The position numbers were made by a program, and so were the translations under genes. Under the pieces are notes generated by a model. The model saw only the letters and a list, made by a program, of their open reading frames with translations. It did no database searches and was not told the DNA's origin. Shown here piece by piece: positions 55,330-64,000 of a stretch of DNA of 64,000 nucleotides; positions within the stretch are counted from its first letter, which is position 1, and the number at the start of each line of letters is the position of its first letter. Source of the stretch: Schistosoma mansoni (lineage: Eukaryota; Platyhelminthes; Trematoda; Strigeidida; Schistosomatidae); assembly GCF_000237925.1 (NCBI RefSeq), contig NC_031495.1:51158746-51222745 (forward strand), in the 5' to 3' direction.

Positions 55330-55384
55330 GCATTGGACGGCCGTTTCGTCCTATTATGGAACTGGCTCCTCAGCAGTGCGCATC
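55330..55384 (-). ncRNA. Hammerhead ribozyme motif, left arm
   Basis: Minus strand: CUGAGGA, GAAA, GUC and stem I GCACUG/CAAUGC (one G-U) are kept. Stem II has a 4-base insertion (GCCAGTTCC for GTCCC), so activity is uncertain. Confidence 0.6.
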
Positions 55385-55717
55385 CACGATCCCGCCTCCT
55401 CAGATTCGAACCTAGGACCTATCAGTCTCGCACACGAGCGCCTAACCACTAGACCACTGAGCCAGCATCCAACGGTGTTAATGTCTAACTTCAACCAATC
55501 CACGAAATTGAGTAACCATTCACCAATATCTTCAGTGAGTTGATATCTCCCAACAGACCTGGTTGAACTCCACTGGTTACTATTTCTCACTAGAACTCCA
55601 GGAAATACCTCATGAGGCTAGTCACTAGTGAGAATATGATTATTATCAGAAGGGGGGTTTTGTGGATATTTTAGTAATTTTATATAGTTGAAATCATTAG
55701 TCAATTGAAGTGGATAC

Positions 55718-55763
55718 GCACTGCTGAGAAGTCTCACAATAAGACGAAACGGCTGTCCAGTGC
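55718..55763 (+). ncRNA. Hammerhead ribozyme motif, right arm (core changed)
   Basis: Stem I GCACTG/CAGTGC is perfect and stem II GTCT/AGAC shows a paired change from GTCC/GGAC. The core reads CTGAGAA, with the essential G replaced by A, so it is likely inactive. Confidence 0.65.
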
Positions 55764-55850
55764 TTCCAGGTTTTCCATGGTGGTCTAGCTTCAATTGATT
55801 CATGAATTCAAGTATATAAAACTACTAAAATCTTCACAAAACCCCATTCT

Positions 55851-56915
55851 GATAATAAAATTATTTATTTAACTAATGAGAAAAGTGTATTAATGATTAC
55901 TAATTTAAATTATTATTTTATATTGATATACATATTGACAGTTCAAACAAATGACATTTTTTATGCTCAATTCATTTGACTTTTAACACCCTTCAATTAT
56001 GTTTACTTCCCTTCCTTATTGAAACCATTATTGTTACAACTTTTTTTTTTAAAAAAATGTTAGTTTTTCTTTTTAACACCAATATACACAAAATAATCAA
56101 TATTTTATTATAAGAAATGTCGGTAATTTGACTTAACTATTCCTTTTTATTAAAGTATTCTAATTAATTATACTACTATCTAATATAGAATGTTTATTGA
56201 TAAACATACTTTAGAATACATACATACCACTGGATATTGAGAGAGACTATGTAGGCATATTGTGGTATGACTAATTATTTCAATAAGACAATGTCGTGAA
56301 CGTGAATACCAGTTGGGATGCAAAATTTGAGAACCATACAATAAATACTTCATTTGCAAAATGTCAATTAGTCGTCTCAGACTTGATTGTTTCTTCTTTT
56401 TTACACCAATCATTCACTGTTCTCGTTCTCTTTTCTTCAATCTTCTTGACCTTTTGCCGCCAGGCATTTCACTTTCATTTGATGATACGTACTAATTATA
56501 TCTGTTGATATCAGTAGCATACACTACAATGGTAATGGTTTTTCATGAAATCAATAATATCATAATGTCTGCATCGTATGTTGAATGGAATGTTTAACGT
56601 TTTTTAATGCCAATGTTATTCAACAGGACACTAAGTCATGATAATCATCCACTTGTTTTGAAGCTGCATTAATGATTTTCTAGTGAAAAAGCTCATTATA
56701 AACGCGAGCGATTTTTTGATATAAACAATTCGAATATTGGAAATTGAACTGAACGACCTTTATCAAAATTTTGCAAAATAAATTATTTTTAGGTTACAAA
56801 GCTTTCCATTGAAATGTACGTAACTGATTTTTACCATATTGTAGGTACTTTATATACTTGAACTCAATGAAATCGCTGTGATTAGATGATTAAATGGAAA
56901 TGGCAACTATTCTTT
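55851..56915. other. Non-coding region
   Basis: AT-rich; nothing recognised. Confidence 0.5.
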
Positions 56916-56920
56916 GATAG

Positions 56921-57100
56921 CAAAGATGGATAGTGGCTAGCAGTTGAATCCAGGACGCGTGTCTCGTCCCATTTGGGACTCGTCAGCTCGATGAGCCTGC
57001 ATCTGAGTTGATGTTTACTCTGGGACTCGAACCCAGCACCTTTTGCTTCAAACGCCATCGCGTTATCCACTCGGCCATTGAGTCCTGATAGCCACTTGCT
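56921..57100 (-). mobile_element. Sm-alpha-like SINE
   Basis: Minus strand order: tRNA-like head 57,085 to about 57,018 (A box TGGCCGAGTGG, B box GGTTCGAGTCC), then hammerhead, then tail GCTAGCCACTATCCATCTTT. This is the published layout of Sm-alpha elements (pol III promoter plus hammerhead). Confidence 0.78.
56944..56990 (-). ncRNA. Hammerhead motif in the Sm-alpha-like SINE
   Basis: Minus strand: CUGACGA (56,979-56,986 region), perfect stem II GUCCC/GGGAC with loop AAAU, but GAGA in place of GAAA, then GUC. The GAAA change probably lowers or abolishes cleavage. Confidence 0.62.
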
Positions 57101-57120
57101 TGTGCGATGGGGTGAAGTTT

Positions 57121-57311
57121 AAATTCATTTAGTATTGTTTGTTTGAATCCTTTGTTTGAGTCCTTTAAATCCATCTTTGCTTACAATGCTTGTGAATTAA
57201 GGCTATATCGAGGCAATACGCACAGTACGTACATATGCCAATTAGAGACTGGCCAGTTGCAGTCCTAACACATCAATGGGAAGATTCAAACAAACAATAC
57301 TAAATGAATTT
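57121..57311. mobile_element. MITE-like unit with perfect 29-bp inverted ends
   Basis: 57,121-57,149 and 57,283-57,311 are exact inverted repeats of 29 bases (inner end GTTTGTTTGAATC). The 133-bp centre recurs, in the other orientation, at 61,735-61,840. No protein frame. Confidence 0.7.
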
Positions 57312-57313
57312 AT

Positions 57314-58635
57314 TCTTTGATGGATTAGCATATACATTGTTTATGGTTTTATCAAATGATTGATCTATCGTGTTCTGATATTGTTCTAACCGTAAGCTTC
57401 CGTTTGACACGTTATTTACTGCTAAATCTTTTTCCATTTACAAATCCTTTTCAACTAATTATAAGCTTATTACTCAGATTATATCATAAAGATCTTAATT
57501 ATATATATGGTCTAGTTTACTACCTATGATGCATTATGTACTAATATTTGATGTAAATATTCATGCGAGTGTTAACTTCATCAATAAAGCATGGTACTCT
57601 TCTGACATTCTGGTGTTCTAAATTGTAGTTTGGGACAAAAGGAGTTTTCTTTTGATAAGTAAATTCGAGTCACCATATATCTCAGATGATTTATGGACAT
57701 AGTGTTTATTAGCATAGGTGGAAAATATCAAAGAAATGAGCTGAATTCCATGGTTATTGACGAAAGGTAATATAATAAACTGTAATGTAATAAAACGCAG
57801 GTGAGATTTAAATAAAATTACACAATCATGCCCAATGTATTTAGTTAATTCAGTATTATCGTATTCCTCTCACTATGAAATATTAAACATGATCGGTTCG
57901 AGTTCGGAAATAGTCAAAGCTTTTGTGATAGTGGAGAAGATTAGTAGCTCACAAAGAATAACCGATCCTTATAAAAACTGGGATAAAAAAGGCATATGTA
58001 TGGTAAGAAGTACTTTTTGAACGTCCGATTCATAACAAAATCTTACTTTCCTATGATTAATTACTTTAAATCTCTCGTTCAGTTGATCCTAACACTATTG
58101 CGTATTCCTGACTACTTTTGATCATAATATTTCAAGATTGTATATATGTATACTCTGTATCTGTCCTATAGACGATAATTCTTGGTTTATAAAAAATCGC
58201 TAGGAAGTTTCTCCAAGACAATTAAGCGAAGAAAATCTTCATTTAGATGATATCATTAACTCAAGCTGTACAGATAATTAAAGTAATCCATTGTGTCATT
58301 GAGTAAAAATAAAGATAATTCAGCGAAGAAACTTTTCTTCTCGACGAAATCATTTACTTAAGCTGTACATTCGTTTATAGAAGGATAGAAAAGATTGCAA
58401 TAAAACCTAATTTGAGACTGATTATCAAAGGGTAAGAGAAGAATAATAAGGATGAAAATAATTTATGGGTCAAAATTATGAAAGATAATTGTCCTCAGAA
58501 CAGATATGAATAAGGACTGAATAATAACCATGAACAATTTTTAAAGGATAATAATAATTGACTACGGTTTAAAATTTAAAAAAATACTATAGAAGGGAAT
58601 TAGGGTCAAGAAAGAGTGAGAGGTTGGACGTATCA
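57314..58635. other. Non-coding region
   Basis: AT-rich; a short open frame at 57,835-58,020 is not recognised. A near repeat of TTTCTTCTCGACGAAATCAT / AATCTTCATTTAGATGATAT with CAAGCTGTACA occurs at about 58,230-58,275 and 58,330-58,370. Confidence 0.45.
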
Positions 58636-58639
58636 GTTT

Positions 58640-60270
58640 TGCACGCTGAGTTCGGGCTTGAGTTGGTAGATTGCCAATGCCTCAACAGTTCATAAGCTTT
58701 TCGTTTAGCCTCCTTTCGATCCAATTCCTTTGACTGTGTAGATTATTTTAGAAGAAGACTCCTTCGCAGTGATATGTCCAGAATTGATTAAATGCTCCTG
58801 AACTGAACCAGTAATTGTTTTGCACTCTCCTTATAAAAGCCATGTCGGGTAGTGTTCTGAGATGCGTTTAGAAAGTAATCGCTTTGTTAGAGCAATGTAA
58901 TCTGTCACATATGAGCATGTAAATTCATAGATGCACATTGGTATGGCGCAAAGCGGAAGTTTATCCTTAACACATCCGTGAATGGTTGGCCAGCTCGAGA
59001 AAATGATACGTAGCTTAGCTGAATAGAACTCTTTATTCAGGGATTTTAAAATCCGTTTACTCAAGATTTTAGCAGCCACATTTCCTTTAAATTCGATATT
59101 CATAGAAAGAGCTTTCTTTTGGACTGTTTGTGCTTTTTCCCGATGTTGTCTAGGTGTTAATTTCCTATCGAAGAATCTAGGGGGATAACCATTTCTGATG
59201 AGTATATGTCGAAGTTGAAGTAGTTCATCATCTATTTTGTCATTAGAACATATTCGCCTGATCCTTGAGGATAGAGAGTGAATTAAGTTTCTTTTTCTAC
59301 CCAATAGGAACCAGTTATGGAAATTCGTATACTGCTTATTCCAGGTCGGTTTTCTATCTATAGATCTCTGTAAAGAATCATCTGACCTTCTTTTCAACAG
59401 TATTCGAAATTTCATTGAGGTCCCTATTTTTTCCAAAAGTAATGAAAGTATCATCCCCATATCTCTTATATAAATGAAATACTTCAATTATTGGTCGAAG
59501 TACGGTATTTTCCAGACTGGCCGTGAAAAAATCAGCCAAGAGGAGACCCAATAGTAAACCTATTGGAACTCCACCTGTTCGTCTATAGAAATCATCAGTA
59601 ATTCTGAATTGCACGCTGAGATTTCATCGAAGAAGTAGCTCCTCTAGATAATGCTTCGGGATACAAATATCAAGGTTATTATTTTCAATATAGTCACATA
59701 AAAAACATATAGTTTCTGTGAGTTGGACGTTTGTAAAGAGAGAAGTGATATCCAATGAGATCATTTTTCTACCATTTACATTGATATTTCTAATTGAGTC
59801 GATAAAGTCAAAGGAAACGAGAGAGTTTCATCTATTGATGTGATTTCTGACGGGTTGTAAAATATCAACTAACCATTTAGTAACCAGATGATACGGACAG
59901 TTATTCATATCAAGTATAGGAAGTAGAGGGACATTCTTCTTATGAACTTTTGAGAGTTCGTACAGTCTCTGTTTAACGGAACCCGATGGTCTAAGATGTC
60001 TATAAAGGTCACAATTGATAATAAACTTTTTCCTTAGGATTTTGATTAACATCGGTTCCTTTTTTTCGGTTGCATCTTTTTGAATGGTTTCTTTGGAAAA
60101 TTTGACAGGACCAGATAATATTAAAGGTAGTTTGGTGACATAGTCCTGACGATCTATAAGGACAATTCCTGTACTCTTGTCTGGGCAATACAACACTAAA
60201 TCCTGACTTCTCCGAAGATCAGATAGTTGAGATTTGCGTTTTTTGTGAGTAATCGACCAATCGACAAGTA
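58640..60270 (-). mobile_element. Penelope-like element fossil (reverse transcriptase and GIY-YIG part)
   Basis: Minus strand. The reverse transcriptase region runs from about 60,196 (DKSTGIVLID, the ELSKVHK block) past a YGDDTFITF catalytic block to a C-terminal region with RHILIRNGYP and CIYEFTCSYVTDYIALTKR, which looks like the GIY-YIG-associated end. The enzyme lies in several separate frames, so the copy is broken (a few breaks). One end abuts a 5' LINE piece at 60,275. Related to Perere-10-type elements by general resemblance. Confidence 0.85.
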
Positions 60271-60274
60271 ATCA

Positions 60275-60749
60275 ATGCAACTTCTTGTGTATGTGAAGCA
60301 TTTTATTTTTCATGGCCGGAGTATATTGGTCAGCTCCCCTGAAGCTAGTCTTTGTCGTCCAACCTGCATCCAATGTGTTTCGCTGATTCCAAACACCACC
60401 AAGTTGTATCTTTTCATTTCTTCAGGTATTTGGATGGCTCTCTTGGTCTCTCACATTGTACGGACATTCCATTTACATAAATTAATGATCGCTCTGATTG
60501 TCAGAATGGGAATCGGCTTCGTGACTTCCAAAGGAACTCGGCTTTCACTATGAGGCGTCATAACTCTTCTTAATGAAGACCTTAAAACTTCCAAGACAGA
60601 GTATAAATGTTTTGAATCACTTTTTCTGATAAGCATTTTTGAGCGAGTTGGTTTTCTACGGGATGGGGTCGCTAACCTCATGCACAACCCTCCTCTTTTA
60701 TCTGGGCTTGGGACCAGCAGTAACCCCCAGAGGGTCTTCAGGCGAAGTT
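60275..60749 (-). mobile_element. RTE family A LINE, 5' fragment
   Basis: Minus strand. Starts at 60,749 with the same 5' end as 198 (ACTTCGCCTG versus ACTCCGCCTG), keeps the GTTAGCGACCCCATCCCGTA hairpin block, and runs to the GISETHWMQ region of the endonuclease before stopping at 60,275 against the Penelope-like fossil. Having a 5' end but no 3' end is the reverse of normal LINE truncation. Confidence 0.85.
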
Positions 60750-61586
60750 ACTAAAAGATGTATCAACAATGAAATTACCGTCCATGAAAATTAGGGCTTA
60801 GGGATATGCAAGGATGATGACTTGCACATGCTTATCTTTCACACAGACCTCAGGTTTGAAAAAGTGGATTGCTTACGGCCTTGTAATGTACTTCTCTCGC
60901 TAAACAAAATTTACAAAGGACTCCTTTCTTTAGTTTTCATTTTGAGGGCTAACGTTCACTAAAAGAAGCAATTTATTAGCTTAGAGGCTTTTTGTTTTCA
61001 GTACTTTACATAAATACGGTAACTTTTTAAAATATTGAAGATTCACAATGGGAAAATCACATGAGGATCCTATTGCATTTAAGGGACTCATTCAGTTCCT
61101 GAAGTTTAATCCACATCTTACTGAAGAGAAAAGTACTTCGGAATGCCTTTTAAGTTATATGCAACAGAATATTCACTATAAATGGATTTCTCAGTGATAT
61201 TTAAAAAAGAATTGACATTGAATCCTGACATATTGTTCAATATTAGTTGATATGTCTATCAATAAAGATCACTGACTGATAGTGTAATTCTTGTGAATAT
61301 ACCAATATTTTATAGTCTGATTTTATGAGCAATCGAAACGTTTATTCTTACATTCTTTACATCTGTTATGTTTCTAAAAGATATTCAAATTGATTATCAA
61401 ATAATAATTAGTTGAACTGTTTCAACATGACCATTCAAGATGGGAAAGATTTATATCCCAAGAAAAAAATTTCATCGAAACTGCTTTCTCAAAGTATGCA
61501 ACTCTGACAAACACGTCAAAATGACTTTGTAGTGAAAAGTGAAAAATTAAATACTCTAGGGCGTTAACTCATGGAATAAGAGTTTA

Positions 61587-61589
<3 letters not shown>
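60750..61589. other. Non-coding region with one small ORF
   Basis: AT-rich. Apart from the 49-codon ORF at 61,048-61,197 nothing is recognised. Confidence 0.45.
61048..61197 (+). CDS. Small ORF, 49 codons, unrecognised
   Basis: ATG in context TTCACAATGG, stop TGA. Product begins MGKSHEDPIAFKGLIQFLKF and ends YKWISQ. It has a mixed, protein-like composition (charged, aromatic and hydrophobic residues) in an AT-rich surrounding, but I see no known family. It could be an exon, a processed remnant or chance. Confidence 0.2.
   Translation: MGKSHEDPIAFKGLIQFLKFNPHLTEEKSTSECLLSYMQQNIHYKWISQ

Positions 61590-61645
<56 letters not shown>
61590..61645. repeat. (TA)n microsatellite
   Basis: About 28 uninterrupted TA units, the longest in the window. 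Confidence 0.95.
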
Positions 61646-61648
<3 letters not shown>

Positions 61649-61705
61649 TTCGTACGATTTATTGTAGACCAATTACTTCCAACTATTTACATATATAACT
61701 GATAT

Positions 61706-61956
61706 AAATTCACTTAGTATTGTTTATTTGACTCTTCGCATGGATGTTCAGGACTGCAATTGATCAGTCTCTACTGGCATATGTGCATACTGTGCATATT
61801 GCCTCGATACAGCCTTAATTCACAAGCATTATAAGCAAAGATGAATAGTGGCTAGCAGTGGTATCCAGGAAGAGCGTTTCGTCCAGCCGACGAGTCCCAA
61901 ATAGGATGAAACGCGCGTCCTGGATTCCATTGCTAGCCATTATCCATCTTTGTTTA
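61706..61956 (+). mobile_element. MITE-like end fused to an Sm-alpha-like palindrome
   Basis: 61,706-61,734 is the 29-base end seen at 57,121 (a few changes), then the same centre to GCAAAGATG (61,843). From there CAAAGATGAATAGTGGCTAG runs into its own inverse at 61,930-61,956, so two hammerhead pieces face each other. Confidence 0.65.
61884..61925 (+). ncRNA. Hammerhead motif (core changed)
   Basis: CCAG/CTGG stem I, core CCGACGA (U4 replaced by C), stem II from CCC to GGA, GAAAC, GCGTC. The changed U makes activity unlikely. Confidence 0.55.
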
Positions 61957-62124
61957 TATAAGTGATATAGTTTCCTAAAAAATGTATGTTGTAAATAATA
62001 CTAATTAATAGATCCTATCAAAATCGCAAAGTAATTTTTTTATCCGATGTTACTTTAAGTTATCAAATAAATTTTTAAATCTAATTTATTCACTTAATCA
62101 ATGTGTAATGTATTTTCATAATTG

Positions 62125-62368
62125 AAATCATGAGTCAATTGAAGCTAGAACACCATGGAAAACCTGGAAGCACTGGACGGCCGTTTAATCTTATTATGGG
62201 ACTCCTCAGCAGTGCGCATCCACGATCCCGCCTCGCGAGGTTCCAACCCAGGACCTACCACTCTCGCGCCAGAGCACTTAACCGATAGGTTTTCCATGGT
62301 GGTCTAGCTTCAATTGACTCATGATTTTAACTATGAAAATACTGAAATCTCCACAAAAACCCCTTCTG
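62125..62368. mobile_element. Hammerhead short repeat with internal deletion
   Basis: Left arm (CATGAGTCAATTGAAGCTAG), hammerhead, and tRNA-like block are present; then the sequence jumps at about 62,289 straight to the right-arm end (GTTTTCCATGGTGGTCTAGC) and the shared ACAAAAACCCCTTCTGA end. Confidence 0.75.
62170..62215 (-). ncRNA. Hammerhead motif (core changed)
   Basis: Minus strand: stem I GCACUG/CAGUGC and CUGAGGA kept, but the block before CGGCCGUC reads UAAA for GAAA, so likely inactive. Confidence 0.6.
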
Positions 62369-63963
62369 AATGTGTAATGTGTTGTTCACTTGTTTCACAA
62401 ACACTGGTTGAATTTCATTTTTAATAACATTTTTCATTATTATTAAAAGTTGTGCATAGAATGATTTGTGATTAAATATTGGTTGTAATAATCATAACAC
62501 CGGATATTCATATGTTAGACTGTTTCACACCATAGGATGAATCAAAATCTTTCCTATCACAATGGACAATAGACTGAATAAACCATCTTCGTCCCATTTA
62601 TAAAATTAGTATCTCTCAAGCATTAACAAATAACTCTGCATTAACCTTTACGGTTATGGTGATACATGGTGTAAGTTTTCGTCGTAAGAATCTATTTATA
62701 TACTTCCGAATTATAAGTGAGTGGTCTGATCATTTCATGTCCAACTACCATTTATCTCCGTATTACTCCATAGTACTATCAATTTTCATATAATAAATTA
62801 AATTCACATATGATTTATTGATTTTTTTAAACACATAAATACGATTAGAAATACGAAAGTCTACTTTAATGATATGCAAATAATTAATGCACCTGAATAC
62901 ATATGTTAATAACCATTCTGAGAATAGTTTTCTACCTGAATTAAAACTACTTGGCAAACTATCAGTAATTGAAAAACATTGGTAAGCTAATACGTCCTAG
63001 TTCCGAATTGGTCATGAAAGGGACTGTCACGAATTCATACAGGATAGAACCTAATACTTTCAGGACTGACTAAGACAACCCAGTAACTTAAAATTTCACC
63101 TGTTACTTTTAAACAAAAATTATTTTTAAAACTACACCAATGTTTTCGTAAAAAATCTCAGTTCATATTTGAAGTACAAAATCTAACTGAGATATGATAT
63201 AGTTGAATCTAGACAATATTCATTTGTTTACTTTCTGTTTAATGAAAGCACATAACTTTATAAATTGAGCTGCATGATAAACATTTCAAAAAATTTTATT
63301 CATCATCTCATCCGATAATTGACTTTAGTTTTACTGTAGTTTTATGGAGACGTTTTTTTAGCAGGTATTCACAATGGGATACTTGCAGTTGGGCTACTAT
63401 TGTCTGAAATGAAATAGTCCCCTCCAACAGCATTAAATAATCATCTCAATATATCTTGAATTGATTGAGGTTTGAAATTTTTACCACTGGAAGACAACTC
63501 AGTAATTCTACTGGTCAAGATCTCATCCCGGATGTCTTGGGATCAACCCTAGATGAGGTCGTGGTAATGCATCAAAGAGAAGTTTCATAATGCGACAAGG
63601 AAGATGTTAGATGGTAACTTAGTTGAAATGAATCAATGATAAATACCCCAAACAGATTTAAGTCAATTCATTATTTGTTTCTTATGCAGGGTCAACTACA
63701 TAATTCAAATGTTTTGTGAAAAAGAACTAACTGTATATTTTGAACTTGAAAATTTTCCTAAAATTGTAGTTTCATATCATATGCTGTTTTATGAGGACTT
63801 TTCTTTCAAAAATTTGGAATGCTTACTTGATATGCTGACGGTAAAAGAGCCTTTCAAAAATATTTACTTTTGTAATTTTTAAATATCTCGGCAATCGAAA
63901 CTAAATACTTCTACGTTTCTTTTAACTTCGGAGTTGAACTTTGTCTAGGGACATAGTCACCCA
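62369..63963. other. Non-coding region
   Basis: AT-rich; no gene, LINE or hammerhead repeat recognised. Confidence 0.5.
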
Positions 63964-64000
63964 AGGTTGTCAGAGTGGACAACACAGGATATGAAGATAT
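63964..64000 (+). mobile_element. RTE family A LINE, start of a 5'-truncated copy
   Basis: The last 37 bases (AGAGTGGACAACACAGGATA and on) match the endonuclease region of the copy at about 901-935. The element continues beyond the window. Confidence 0.75.

Larger units (their letters stand above)
55265..55850. mobile_element. Palindromic hammerhead short repeat, second long copy
   Basis: Left arm starts CATGAGTCAATTGAAGCTAG (55,290), right arm ends with the inverse CTTCAATTGATTCATG (about 55,805). A tRNA-like centre is at 55,388-55,470 on the minus strand, with A box TGGTCTAGTGG and B box GGTTCGAATCT. A secondary inversion at 55,648-55,705 carries the element end (CAGAAGGGGGGTTTTGTGG) next to the right hammerhead, matching inversely the ACAAAACCCC end at 55,838-55,850. 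Confidence 0.78.

Noticed and set aside
57018-57085. tRNA gene on the minus strand
   Set aside because: A and B boxes are present, but the stretch is the head of an Sm-alpha-like SINE and no clean acceptor stem closes.

Overview
The window looks like nuclear DNA of a blood fluke (Schistosoma or a close relative). The evidence is an AT-rich sequence with short exons, a 5' cluster of very small introns (30-52 nt), RTE-clade LINEs of the SR2 type, CR1-like and Penelope-like elements, and many short tRNA-promoter repeats carrying hammerhead ribozyme motifs of the Sm-alpha kind. Nothing bacterial, and no CRISPR array or complete RNA gene, was seen.

Three host genes are supported, all on the + strand. 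(1) 4,556-20,735: the last nine exons of the catalytic subunit of mitochondrial DNA polymerase gamma (POLG). They encode 508 residues including the whole polymerase active site; the 5' exons (exonuclease part) should lie upstream of the window. (2) 28,094-28,733: a complete five-exon gene for TRAPPC6/Trs33, a TRAPP tethering-complex subunit. Its exons are too short and its introns too small (33-52 nt) to show as an open frame, but the spliced 161-residue protein matches the family end to end. (3) 38,594-48,861: a complete six-exon Rab1 GTPase (199 residues, ending in CC), with a 30-nt intron and an 8-kb intron that is filled by LINEs. TRAPP activates Rab1 in ER-Golgi traffic, so two partners of one pathway lie about 10 kb apart.

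The rest is mostly mobile DNA. Family A (RTE): a near-full-length copy with a perfect 12-bp target duplication (198-3,380), a 3' piece with a 12-13-bp duplication (52,509-53,192), a 5' piece (60,275-60,749), and the start of another copy at the right edge. Family B (RTE, SR2-like): an intact 1,023-codon copy in the large Rab1 intron (41,160-45,067), and a scrambled cluster at 30,775-34,662. One 381-bp block there is identical to a block 8,020 bp upstream. Family C (RTE-like): a recent 5'-truncated insertion with a 14-bp duplication (45,187-46,414). There are also a CR1-like fragment (25,570-26,830), a Ty3/Gypsy fossil (24,425-25,569), a Penelope-like fossil (58,640-60,270) and a possible solo LTR (12,617-13,012).

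The most unusual signals are: (a) a short-repeat family whose ends are inverted copies of a hammerhead ribozyme with a tRNA-like promoter between them, several copies with an intact core; (b) a 40-bp insert at 53,939-53,978 that is the 5' half of a tRNA-Leu(CAA), ending at the anticodon loop and flanked by a 12-bp direct repeat, as if a tRNA half had been retroposed; (c) the 381-bp identical LINE block; (d) the unusually small introns; (e) a POLG with a shortened segment in its polymerase domain.
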